In this document: piece by piece, positions 42,357 to 50,638 of the stretch
Position numbering within the stretch: the first letter of the stretch is position 1
Layout of the letters: each line of letters opens with the position of its first letter
Assembly (NCBI GenBank): GCA_035292605.1
Contig: DATDPT010000006.1
Location: 1-52,365 of the forward strand
Origin: JALYNX01 sp035292605
GTDB lineage: Bacteria > Actinomycetota > Acidimicrobiia > Spongiisociales > ZC4RG35
Direction of reading: 5' to 3'
DNA length: 52,365 nucleotides
Program-made: the position numbers and the translations under genes
Notes under the pieces: generated by a model
Databases searched by the model: none
The model's input: the letters and a program-made list of their open reading frames with translations, nothing else
What the model was told of the DNA's origin: nothing

Positions 42357-43241
42357 ATGATCGAGAGCGCGGTCGACATCATCATCAGCGGATTGATCCT
42401 GGGCGGGGTCTACGCCCTGATCGCGGTGGGGCTGAGCCTCCAGTACGGCGTTGGGCGAGTGCTGAACGTGTCCCATGGGGAGTTCATCATCCTGGGGGCC
42501 CTCGCCACCTACAGCCTGTACACAGCGCTGAAGTTGAACCCGTTCGTGGCGATAGCCGTGATCGCGCCTGCCTTCTTCGTCGTTGGGTATGCCCTCGACA
42601 GGTCGTTGTTCAACCAGCTTCGGAGGACATCGGTCAACGATGACGCCTTCGAGGGCCGTTCCCTTCTCGCCTCCTTTGGCCTGCTGTTCGTGATTCAGAA
42701 CCTGATGCTCATCTGGTGGGGGGCGAACTTGAGGGGCTACAGCTATCTCAACAGCCCGGTCTCGATACTCGGCAACCGCTATGGCCTCAACCGGGTGATC
42801 GCCCTGGTCGTCGCGGTAACAGTCAGCCTGGCCTTCTACGTGTTCATCAAGCGCACCCGATTGGGCAAGGCGATACGCGCCGCCGCAGAGGCGCCGCAGA
42901 TGGCCGAGGTCCTCGGGGTGAACCGGAGAATGGTGTTGGGCATCTGCTTCGGGCTCGGCGCCGCGCTGGCCGGATTGGCCGGCGTGCTCTACAGCATCAT
43001 GTTCGAGATCCAGGCGAGTCGCGGTATCGAACTGACCATCGTTGCCATCGTGGTCGTGGTCTTTGGCGGCCTGGGGAGCATCAGCGGCAGCTTGATCGGG
43101 GGGTTCGTCCTTGGCCTGGTCACCAGCCTGGTCAACTTCATCGACCCCAGCCTTTCCCTCGCTGCCTTCTATCTCATCTTCATCCTGGTGCTGTTGCTCA
43201 GACCGTCAGGGATTCTCGGGCGAGCCATCCATGCTGATTAG
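42357..43241 (+). CDS. livH: LivH-type ABC permease, importer 1
   Basis: Integral membrane permease of 294 residues with about eight helices. It opens with IIISGLILGGVYALIAVGLSL (split over 8-28) and contains GRVLNVSHGEFIILGA, the classic LivH start, and the EAA-like coupling region RAAAEAPQMAEVLGVN in the cytoplasmic loop. It pairs with LivM to form the channel. The ATG at 42357 follows the 123-bp gap, and its 3' end overlaps the LivM start by 11 bases. Confidence 0.93.
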   Translation: MIESAVDIIISGLILGGVYALIAVGLSLQYGVGRVLNVSHGEFIILGALATYSLYTALKLNPFVAIAVIAPAFFVVGYALDRSLFNQLRRTSVNDDAFEGRSLLASFGLLFVIQNLMLIWWGANLRGYSYLNSPVSILGNRYGLNRVIALVVAVTVSLAFYVFIKRTRLGKAIRAAAEAPQMAEVLGVNRRMVLGICFGLGAALAGLAGVLYSIMFEIQASRGIELTIVAIVVVVFGGLGSISGSLIGGFVLGLVTSLVNFIDPSLSLAAFYLIFILVLLLRPSGILGRAIHAD

Positions 43242-44208
43242 CACGCTCCTCAGCGAGCAGAAGACTGCGCTGGTCGTGATCCCCTCGGGGATAATCCTGC
43301 TCGCGATCGCCCCAGCCCTGATCTCGGACACCGCTCAGATCACACTCATCACCGTCCTGATGTACGCGATCTTGACCCTCAGCTGGACGATGTTCTCCGG
43401 GCCTACCGGCTATGTCTCACTGGCAACCGCTGCCTTGTTCGGGGTAGGGATCTACGTGTCGGCACTGCTTCGAGGGACGATGCCCATCGAGGTGATCGTC
43501 CTCATCGGCGGCCTGACCGGGTTCGTCCTCGCCCTCGCCATCGGCGTCCTCACCCTGCGCCTGCGGGGGGTCTACTTCATCCTGTTCACCTTTGGGATGA
43601 CGGCGCTCATCCGCAACGTGGTCCAGTGGTGGGAGACGCACTTTACGGGCACCGTCGGGCGACATGTGCTCGGTGCAAGCAATGATGCGGTCTACCTGTT
43701 GGTGACGATCCTGTTCGGGGCGACATTGATCGTGACATTTCTGGTGAAGCATTCCCGCGTCGGCATGGCCTTGCAGGCCATCGGCGAGAACCAGGACGCC
43801 GCGGCGCACATCGGCATTCACGTGACGCGGATCAAGGTGCTGACATTCGCGGCAAGCGCGGTCTTCGTCGGTGCCACCGGCGCAGTGATGGCCACGCGCT
43901 GGCGCTACATCGATCCTTCCATCGCATTCAACCCGTTGCTGTCGTTCTTACCGGTGGTCATGGCGATCTTCGGTGGCACGTCGAAGCTGTACGGGCCGAT
44001 TCTGGGGACCGTGGTCCTCGTGCTGTTGCAGGACTTCCTGATAACCGAGCACCCCTACCTCTATCTGCTCTTGTTCGGCCTGACCTTGGTTGTGATCGTC
44101 GTCTGGCTGCCCGGCGGGCTCGTCGTGCTCGCTCAGAGGTGGTTGCTCAGGGTGAGGATCCAATGGGCCAAGCTGCAGATGCAGGTCCGGCGAGTCAGGA
44201 GGCGATGA
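43231..44208 (+). CDS. livM: LivM-type ABC permease, importer 1
   Basis: Permease of 325 residues, about ten helices, with the LivM features LTLSWTMFSGPTGYVSLATAA and the coupling loop ALQAIGENQDAAAHIGI, ending WLPGGLVVLAQR. It starts 11 bases inside livH and its stop overlaps the livG ATG. A longer open frame upstream runs through livH and is not used. The Arg-rich tail is cytoplasmic. Confidence 0.93.
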   Translation: MLISTLLSEQKTALVVIPSGIILLAIAPALISDTAQITLITVLMYAILTLSWTMFSGPTGYVSLATAALFGVGIYVSALLRGTMPIEVIVLIGGLTGFVLALAIGVLTLRLRGVYFILFTFGMTALIRNVVQWWETHFTGTVGRHVLGASNDAVYLLVTILFGATLIVTFLVKHSRVGMALQAIGENQDAAAHIGIHVTRIKVLTFAASAVFVGATGAVMATRWRYIDPSIAFNPLLSFLPVVMAIFGGTSKLYGPILGTVVLVLLQDFLITEHPYLYLLLFGLTLVVIVVWLPGGLVVLAQRWLLRVRIQWAKLQMQVRRVRRR

Positions 44209-44927
44209 CGGTGCTCGAGGTCCGCGGCGTCTCCCATAGCTTCGGTGGGCTGAAGGCCGTCGATCGGGTCGCGTTCACCGTGGGCCGCGGCGAGGTGGTG
44301 GGACTCATCGGCCCCAACGGTGCAGGGAAGACCACCGTGTTCAACCTGATCTCAGGCGCCATCAAGGTCCAGGAAGGCACCATTCGATTCAAAGACGAGG
44401 ACATCACCGGCTTGAGACCGGATCAGGTCTGCCGAAGAGGGCTGGCTCGCACCTTCCAATCCACCAAGCTCTTCGCCGGGATGACCGCTTTCGAAAACGT
44501 GCGGCTCGCATTGATATATGGCAACCCGGAGCGCACCTTTCGCCACAAGGAGGTGGAGCGCGAGGTCAACCAACTCATGGCATCGATGGGGTTGCTGGGC
44601 GACCGGAACAAGCCGGTGCGGGACCTCTCCCTCGCCAGCCGAAGACGTCTCGAGATCACCAGAGCTCTCGCCACCAATGCCGAGATGCTTCTCCTCGACG
44701 AGTCGATGGCCGGCCTGACCCCGGTGGAGCTGACCCAGTCGATGCAACTCATCGGCCGGCTCCGCGAGAAGGGGATGACGATCCTCATGATCGAGCACGT
44801 GATGCAGGCAATCATGGGCGTCTGTGACCGGATAATCGTCTTCCACTTCGGCCGGAGCATCGCCGAGGGCACACCCGAGGAGATTGCCGCAGATCCGACT
44901 GTCAGAACCGTCTACCTGGGGGAATAG
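44205..44927 (+). CDS. livG: LivG-type ABC ATPase, importer 1
   Basis: ATPase of 240 residues. Walker A is GPNGAGKTT, Walker B and its neighbour read MLLLDESMAGL, and the H-loop is IEHVMQ. The signature is SLASRRRLEI instead of the canonical LSGGQ form, a variant that occurs in a branch of LivG proteins with a DE(x)MAGL Walker B. The ATG at 44205 gives ATGA with livM; an alternative ATG at 44163 would add 14 residues. It is followed two bases later by livF. Confidence 0.9.
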   Translation: MTVLEVRGVSHSFGGLKAVDRVAFTVGRGEVVGLIGPNGAGKTTVFNLISGAIKVQEGTIRFKDEDITGLRPDQVCRRGLARTFQSTKLFAGMTAFENVRLALIYGNPERTFRHKEVEREVNQLMASMGLLGDRNKPVRDLSLASRRRLEITRALATNAEMLLLDESMAGLTPVELTQSMQLIGRLREKGMTILMIEHVMQAIMGVCDRIIVFHFGRSIAEGTPEEIAADPTVRTVYLGE

Positions 44928-44929
44928 CC

Positions 44930-45634
44930 TTGCTTCGAATCAACAAGGTCAACGCCCACTACGGGGCGATCAAGGCGCTCTGGGACGTTTCCCTGAACGT
45001 GGGGGAGGGGGAGGTGGTGGCGGTGCTCGGGGCCAACGGCGCGGGGAAGACCACTCTGGTCAAATCGATCGTCGGACTCATCGAGCCCACATCCGGGATG
45101 ATCAAGTTCGCCGGCCAGCGCATCGAGGGGCGCGACCCTCACCGGATCAGTGAGTTGGGCATCGCCTACGGGCCCGAGGGCGGCGGGCTATTCCGGGACA
45201 TGAACGTTCGGGAGAATCTGGAGCTGGGCGCATTTCACCGCCGGGCCTGGGAGCGTCGCTTGAAGACCCTGGATCGCGTCTACCGCCTCTTCCCACGTCT
45301 CGAGGAGAGGGAGCGTGCCATGTCCCGGACCCTGAGTGGTGGTGAGCGACAGATGTTGGTGATCGGTCGGGCGCTGATGGCATTGCCGACCCTTTGTATC
45401 TTCGACGAGCCCTCGATCGGCATGTCGCCTCTGCTGGTGGACCAGGCCTTCCATGTGATCCGACAGCTTCGTGACGAGGGCATCACCGTGTTGCTCATCG
45501 AGCAGAACGTCCGCAAGAGCCTCGAGATCGCCGACCGGGCATACGTGCTGGAGAACGGCCGGGTGGTGTTGGAGGGAGGACGGGAGGAGCTCCTCGGCGG
45601 GGACCTGATCAAAAAGGCCTACCTCGGGCTGTAG
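44930..45634 (+). CDS. livF: LivF-type ABC ATPase, importer 1
   Basis: Second ATPase of importer 1, 234 residues, with Walker A GANGAGKTT, a canonical signature LSGGERQM and Walker B LCIFDEPSIGMSP, typical of LivF. The start is TTG at 44930, preceded by GGGGGA. It closes the operon, and a perfect 17-bp hairpin begins nine bases after its stop. Confidence 0.92.
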   Translation: MLRINKVNAHYGAIKALWDVSLNVGEGEVVAVLGANGAGKTTLVKSIVGLIEPTSGMIKFAGQRIEGRDPHRISELGIAYGPEGGGLFRDMNVRENLELGAFHRRAWERRLKTLDRVYRLFPRLEERERAMSRTLSGGERQMLVIGRALMALPTLCIFDEPSIGMSPLLVDQAFHVIRQLRDEGITVLLIEQNVRKSLEIADRAYVLENGRVVLEGGREELLGGDLIKKAYLGL

Positions 45635-45643
45635 ATCTCCCCA

Positions 45644-45681
45644 CCCAACAGGGCCGCCCCGTGGGGGGCGGCCCTGTTGGG
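45644..45681. terminator. Perfect 17-bp hairpin between the two convergent importer operons
   Basis: Arms 45644-45660 and 45665-45681 are exact complements around a GTGG loop. It sits between livF (ends 45634) and the convergent binding-protein gene (ends 45699). No T run follows on either side, so it may act as a bidirectional terminator or 3' stabiliser. Confidence 0.75.
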
Positions 45682-45698
45682 CTCGACGCCGGCTGTGC

Positions 45699-46979
45699 TC
45701 AGTTGGCCGGATACAAGAGCTCGGCTGTCGCCGACTCTGCCGGCCACACCAGCTCCACACCGCCCCCCACCCGCTGCATCAACGGGTTGGTGATCGGGAC
45801 GGTCCCGTCCTCACGGAATGTGATTGGCCCGACCACCGTCATCATGTCGGTGGCGGCGATGGCGTCACGAACCGCCTCGTGATCCAACGTGCCGGCCCGC
45901 TCGATGGCATCGGCCAGGATCTGGACCAGTGCATAGGCGCCGCCGACGATGGGGTCGGCCGGCCTTCCCTCCTCTTCGATATGACGCTCGTTCATCGGCT
46001 CGATGCCGGGGAATCCGAGCGCCGGGTGCCACCCCGCGGAGAAGAGGACACCCTCACCGGCCGGGCCGAGGTCGTTCCAGGTCGGCACGTCGGCGGCGCG
46101 AACCACCATTGAGAATGGGGGTTTCCACCCCAACTCGCCCATCTGCTGGTAGATGGCGAAGCCGTCAGGTGGTGTGGGCAGGCTGAGCAGGGCTTGGACA
46201 TCGGCGGTTTGTGCCCGAAGGATGATGTCAGTGAAGTCGGTGGCTCCTGGGGCGTACTCCTCATGGAGGACCACCTCGTAGCCGTGGCTTTCGGCCTCCG
46301 AGACCCAGAGCGCTGCCAGCTCCTCCCCCCAATCGGTGGTCTCCTGGAAGATGCCGACCCTGAGGGGACGCTCTCCTTCAGGAAGAAGGCCGTTGAGCAT
46401 CTCGAAAGTCGAGAGCGCGACGTCCGGCGACTTGGGGAAGGGCGAGAAGTAATAGCGATAACCCTGCTCGTGCAGAGATTGAATAGCCGTGGCCACACCC
46501 AGGTAGGGGATGGCGTTCCTCTCGGCGATCGCGGTTCCCGCGGCGTGCAACGGGCTCCCGAATCCTCCGAGGTAGGCAACGATGTCCCCACCGCCGAGCT
46601 CCTCCATGATGCTCGTGGTTTGGTTCGGATCCGACGCGTCGTCGCGAAGGTCCAGCTCCAGTGGCAAGGACACCCCGAACTCCTCGACAGCGACTCCGCC
46701 CGCCTCATTGATCGCCTCGACCGCGTATCGGTAGCCCCGCTCCACCTGGGCCCCTCCCCCGGCGAAAGCACCTGTGATCGGCACCACCGCACCGATCACG
46801 ATCGATGAAGGAGCCTCGGCAACCGGTTCAGCAGTCGTCGTGGTCTCCCCGACGGGTTCAGCAGTGGTCGTGGTCGCCGCGCCGGCGCCCGTGGTGTCAG
46901 CGCCCTCTTCGCCATCGCCGCATGCGGCCAGAACCATCGCCACCACCGCCAACAACACCAGCAGTGTGCGTTTACTCAT
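45699..46979 (-). CDS. LivJ-type substrate-binding lipoprotein of ABC importer 2
   Basis: Binding lipoprotein of 426 residues: signal peptide with VLAAC (Cys20), a Thr/Glu/Pro linker to about 55, then the type I fold starting SIVIGAVVPITGAFAGGG. It has the same architecture as the importer 1 protein but only distant sequence similarity, so the ligands likely differ. It is the last gene of its operon, unlike importer 1 where it is first, and its ATG overlaps the livM stop. AAAGGAA precedes the start. Confidence 0.9.
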   Translation of the reverse strand: MSKRTLLVLLAVVAMVLAACGDGEEGADTTGAGAATTTTAEPVGETTTTAEPVAEAPSSIVIGAVVPITGAFAGGGAQVERGYRYAVEAINEAGGVAVEEFGVSLPLELDLRDDASDPNQTTSIMEELGGGDIVAYLGGFGSPLHAAGTAIAERNAIPYLGVATAIQSLHEQGYRYYFSPFPKSPDVALSTFEMLNGLLPEGERPLRVGIFQETTDWGEELAALWVSEAESHGYEVVLHEEYAPGATDFTDIILRAQTADVQALLSLPTPPDGFAIYQQMGELGWKPPFSMVVRAADVPTWNDLGPAGEGVLFSAGWHPALGFPGIEPMNERHIEEEGRPADPIVGGAYALVQILADAIERAGTLDHEAVRDAIAATDMMTVVGPITFREDGTVPITNPLMQRVGGGVELVWPAESATAELLYPAN

Positions 46980-47953
46980 ACCAATTCCTTTCCTTTCGTT
47001 TCCCCGGTCTTTGTTTCCATGGCTCGAGTGACGACATCACTCGCCGATCCCCCGAAGATTCGCTGCCAGCCTTCGACCAGCCCCCCCGGGAGCAAGAGAA
47101 CCACGATGATGAAGAGCAACCCGAAAAGCACGACCTGGAACTCCTCAGTGTTCGACGCCAGGGCGTAACGCCCCACTATGAAGAAGGCGGAGCCGATCAG
47201 CGGGCCCACGGTCGTCCCGATCCCGCCTATGAACACCACCAGGATGGCTTCGAATGTCCACACGACTGAGAATGGGAAGCTCGGGTAGTAGCTGATGCTG
47301 AAATAGGCAAACACGCTGCCCGCGAGCGCGGCGAGCGCGGCGCTGATGACGAAGGCCATCAACTTGTGGCGAAGCGGGCTGACCCCCGAAGCCCCGGCCA
47401 CCTCTTCGTCATCTCGGACTGCCATCATCCCGAGGCCGAGCTTGCCCTGCTTGAGCCACATCGAGACCGGCACTGTGAACGCCATGACGCCCAGCGCCAG
47501 AAAGTAGGGCCCGGTGAACTCGTATTCCCTGAGGGCATCTACCGGCAAGGAAGAGATCCCGGGCCTGACGTTGCCGATGGTCAAGAAGACGGCGACGCCG
47601 AGAGCCAGTGTCCCGATGGAGAAATACGCGTCACGGAATCTCAGCATCGGCACCCCCACGATGGCGGCCACCACGGCAGTGACGACCATTGCCGCCAGCG
47701 TCGAGAGTGGGAACGGCTGACCGCCCAACCACATCTCCCGGGTCACCAGGGCCCCAAGGCCGAAGAAGGCGGCGTGGCCGAGGCTTATCTGCCCCGCAAA
47801 CCCCCCGAGGATGTTCCAGCTCGAGGCGAGGGCCGCGAGAATGTAGGTCTGGATGGCGATGGTCATGATCCTCTGGTCGTCGGTGACGACACCAAGGGCC
47901 ACAGCCACCCCGAGAATGGAGAGCCACACCAGGGGACGCCCTGCTCTATGCAT
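46976..47953 (-). CDS. livM: LivM-type ABC permease, importer 2
   Basis: Permease of 325 residues with SSWNILGGFAGQISLGHAAF, the classic LivM start, the cytoplasmic loop MMAVRDDEEVAGASGVSP and the ending VVLLLPGGLVEGWQRI. About ten helices. Its ATG at 47953 lies eight bases inside the livH gene, and its stop overlaps the binding-protein ATG, so the order on the minus strand is livG-F-H-M-J. Confidence 0.93.
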   Translation of the reverse strand: MHRAGRPLVWLSILGVAVALGVVTDDQRIMTIAIQTYILAALASSWNILGGFAGQISLGHAAFFGLGALVTREMWLGGQPFPLSTLAAMVVTAVVAAIVGVPMLRFRDAYFSIGTLALGVAVFLTIGNVRPGISSLPVDALREYEFTGPYFLALGVMAFTVPVSMWLKQGKLGLGMMAVRDDEEVAGASGVSPLRHKLMAFVISAALAALAGSVFAYFSISYYPSFPFSVVWTFEAILVVFIGGIGTTVGPLIGSAFFIVGRYALASNTEEFQVVLFGLLFIIVVLLLPGGLVEGWQRIFGGSASDVVTRAMETKTGETKGKELV

Positions 47954-48827
47954 ACGCCCTGCCGAAGAAGCCTTGGGGCCGGAAGCTCAGCACGATCAGG
48001 AAGACGATCAGGGCCACCACCTCGCGATATTCACCACCTATCCAAACGGAAGCAAGGCCTTCGGTGAGACCGAGAAACATGCCGGCGACGACGATTCCTC
48101 TCATGCTCCCCAGACCGGCAAGGACCACGACAATGAGGGCCTTGAGCGTCCAGCCGAGCCCGATGCTCGGGCTCACGCTATAGCCCAGGGTTATCAGTGT
48201 GCCGGCCAGCGCGGCCAGCCCGGCCGAGATGGCGAAGGCGATCATGTAGATGCGTCGCTCATCGATGCCCGTCAGGGCAGCTCGAGTCCAATCCTCCGCC
48301 GTCGCCCGAATTGCGTTGCCGAATCGCGTTCTGGTCAGCAGCCACTCCAGGATCAGCGCAGCAATCACCGCAACCACGAGCCCGGCCAGACGCACTATCG
48401 GGACCCGGATCAGGCCGATGGTGAACGCCTCGGAGGAATAGCTGGTCGAAATGGTTCGCTCGTCGGCGGTGAAAAGGCGAACAGCCAGGGCCTGGAGGAC
48501 CAGGACGAGACCGAAGGAGATCAGCAGCGAGTTCTTGATCCGGGTCTCCACGTCGAAACGGGTCACAAACCGGAATAAGAGCTGATAGAGCCCGACACCG
48601 AAGAGGAAGAGGAGGATGAAGACGAATGGCATGGCCACGAATGGATCGACGCCCCAAGAGTTGAAGGCGAAGAATGTGGCATAACCGCCCAGCATGAGGA
48701 GCTCACCATGGGCAACGTTCAGAACCTTCAACACTCCAAACGCCAGCGCCAGACCCAGGGCCACCAAGCCGTACATGCCGCCGACGAGGAGGCCGGAGAC
48801 CGCGCTCTGGAGAATCAGCTGTGTCAT
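47946..48827 (-). CDS. livH: LivH-type ABC permease, importer 2
   Basis: Permease of 293 residues with GLLVGGMYGLVALGLALAFG and VLKVLNVAHGELLMLGGYAT at the N-terminus and the coupling region RATAEDWTRAALTGIDERR. About eight helices. It overlaps the livF stop by four bases and the livM start by eight. Pairs with LivM as the translocation pore of importer 2. Confidence 0.93.
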   Translation of the reverse strand: MTQLILQSAVSGLLVGGMYGLVALGLALAFGVLKVLNVAHGELLMLGGYATFFAFNSWGVDPFVAMPFVFILLFLFGVGLYQLLFRFVTRFDVETRIKNSLLISFGLVLVLQALAVRLFTADERTISTSYSSEAFTIGLIRVPIVRLAGLVVAVIAALILEWLLTRTRFGNAIRATAEDWTRAALTGIDERRIYMIAFAISAGLAALAGTLITLGYSVSPSIGLGWTLKALIVVVLAGLGSMRGIVVAGMFLGLTEGLASVWIGGEYREVVALIVFLIVLSFRPQGFFGRAYA

Positions 48828-49528
48828 AGGCTCAGGTATGCCTCACGGACGCGGCGGTCGGTGGCTAGCTCAATACTGGTCCCCTCGGCGACTATGTGGC
48901 CCAACTCGAGGATGTAGGCGTGGTCGACGACCTCCAGCGTCATCTCGACGTGTTGTTCGACCATTAGGACCGAGAGGCCTCGCTCCCGAATGTCCCTGAT
49001 CACATTGAATGTGTTCTCCACGATGATCGGTGCGAGACCCATCGAAGGCTCGTCGAGGATCAGCAGATCGGGTCGCGCCATAAGGGCCTTGCCGATGGCC
49101 AGCATCTGACGCTCGCCCCCGCTCAGGGTCCCAGCGAGTTGACCGAGTCTCTCGGCGAGACGGGGGAAGATGCCGAGAACCTCCCTCAGGGTCTCCTCCA
49201 GGTAGGGGCGGGCTCGCCGGGTGTATGCGCCGAGCTCGAGATTGTCCTCGACGGTTAGGGAGGCGAATGTCGAGCGCTCCTCGGGGATCATCACCAGCCC
49301 GCGCTCTACCAATGCGTACGTTGCGACACCGGCGATCGAGTCGCCTTTGAACGAGGCCGAGCCACTCAGGATCGGGAGCAGGCCCATCAGGGCCCTCAGA
49401 GTCGTTGTCTTGCCCGCCCCGTTGGGGCCGAGGATGGCGACTATCGAGTTCTCTGGCACCTCGAAGGAAGCGCCCCAAACGACCTGGAGATCTCCATATG
49501 CGATCTCCAGGTTCTCAACCTTGAGCAT
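48824..49528 (-). CDS. livF: LivF-type ABC ATPase, importer 2
   Basis: ATPase of 234 residues with Walker A GPNGAGKTTT, signature LSGGERQML and Walker B LLILDEPSMGLAP, a canonical LivF. Its start lies 14 bases inside the livG gene, so translation is tightly coupled. It completes the ATPase pair with the following LivG protein. Confidence 0.92.
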   Translation of the reverse strand: MLKVENLEIAYGDLQVVWGASFEVPENSIVAILGPNGAGKTTTLRALMGLLPILSGSASFKGDSIAGVATYALVERGLVMIPEERSTFASLTVEDNLELGAYTRRARPYLEETLREVLGIFPRLAERLGQLAGTLSGGERQMLAIGKALMARPDLLILDEPSMGLAPIIVENTFNVIRDIRERGLSVLMVEQHVEMTLEVVDHAYILELGHIVAEGTSIELATDRRVREAYLSL

Positions 49529-50243
49529 GGCGACTCCCCAGGTATGCCCTGATCACATCTGGGTTGTTGACTATCTCATCCACCGAGCCTTCGGCCAGCT
49601 TGGAGCCGGCATCGAGGACGATCACTCGGTCACAGGCGCCGGTGATGGCTTTGACGATGTGCTCGACCAACACGACCGTGACGCCGGAGCTGTTGATCCT
49701 CTTCACCAATTGGACCGCGGCGGGAATCTCTCTCCCGGAGAGGCCTGCCATGAACTCGTCGAGAAGGATCAGCTGAGGACGGCTGGCCAGGGCTCGGCCC
49801 ACCTCGAGCCATTTCCTCTCGCGCATCGTGAATGATCCCGCTCGCACTTCCGCCTTGTCGGAAAGCCCGAGGTCCTCCAATACCCCCCGGGCTTCGGCGA
49901 TCGTCGTCCTCGTCTTTCTTGCTCCCTCACCACCAAACAATCGCCCGGTGAGCACGTTCTCGAGTGCGGTTAGGTGCGGAAACGGGCGAACGAGCTGAAA
50001 AGTCCTGGCTATCCCTTTGTGGGCGATGCGGTGAGAGGGCAACCCGGTGATGTCCTCGCCATTGAGGATGACATTTCCGGTCTTCGCCTTGAGGGTTCCG
50101 GTGATGACGTTGAAGGCGGTCGATTTACCCGACCCATTCGGCCCGATCATCCCGAGGATCTCTCCCGATTCGACCGAGAACGAGAGGCTGTCGAGCGCCT
50201 TGAGCCCCCCGAAACTGACGGAGACGTCTACCAGCTCGAGCAC
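49515..50243 (-). CDS. livG: LivG-type ABC ATPase, importer 2
   Basis: ATPase of 242 residues and the first gene of importer 2. Walker A is GPNGSGKST and Walker B reads LILLDEFMAGLSGRE; the signature is again unusual (FTMRERKWLEV instead of an LSGGQ-like motif), the same type of change as in the other LivG. The 395-bp region upstream carries tandem operator-like repeats that may control this operon and the divergent methyltransferase gene. Confidence 0.9.
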   Translation of the reverse strand: MLELVDVSVSFGGLKALDSLSFSVESGEILGMIGPNGSGKSTAFNVITGTLKAKTGNVILNGEDITGLPSHRIAHKGIARTFQLVRPFPHLTALENVLTGRLFGGEGARKTRTTIAEARGVLEDLGLSDKAEVRAGSFTMRERKWLEVGRALASRPQLILLDEFMAGLSGREIPAAVQLVKRINSSGVTVVLVEHIVKAITGACDRVIVLDAGSKLAEGSVDEIVNNPDVIRAYLGSRHAQG

Positions 50244-50638
50244 AACGGGGTCCCAGTATCGCCATCCGGGACTGGTGGCTCGCCACGGTTCATCGAGCAG
50301 TTCGCTGGGTAGGCGAGGACGCTCGCCGGGCCCCAGCGCTATCGCGCGCGCTCTGATCAGCCCTCACGGCCCAGCGTCATCTCCTCCGGTCTGCTCCGAC
50401 CCCTTGCGCCGCCCTCTGTTCGAGATGCGAACGACTGTTCGGGGTGCGGACACGTTACATATTTGACGGGATGGGCCGCAAGCAGTCCGGGATGCACCGC
50501 GGGACTCGAGCTGTGACGGCATCGTCAAGACGCACATGCTATTTCCACGGCATCGGCCGGGCTTCCTGGCCGTAGGGCGATGGCTACGCTTCCAAGTCGC
50601 GACCGGGATCAGATTCCATCGAGGAGGAGTACGGACCG
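50244..50638. promoter_or_regulatory. 395-bp divergent regulatory region
   Basis: The longest gap without a gene in the window, between livG of importer 2 (minus) and the MetE-like gene (plus). No plausible coding frame was found. It holds the tandem 15-bp repeats at 50418-50451, an AT-rich patch with TACATATTTGAC directly after them, and a GAGGAGGAG ribosome site for the plus-strand gene near 50623. Confidence 0.6.
50418..50451. promoter_or_regulatory. Two tandem 15-bp operator-like palindromes (IclR-type look)
   Basis: GTTCGAGATGCGAAC at 50418-50432 is a 5-5-5 inverted repeat. A second copy, GTTCGGGGTGCGGAC at 50437-50451, starts 19 bp later and keeps 12 of 15 bases. Two copies one helical turn and a half or so apart resemble operator arrays of IclR-family regulators of aromatic catabolism such as PcaU. 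No regulator gene is adjacent. Confidence 0.55.
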
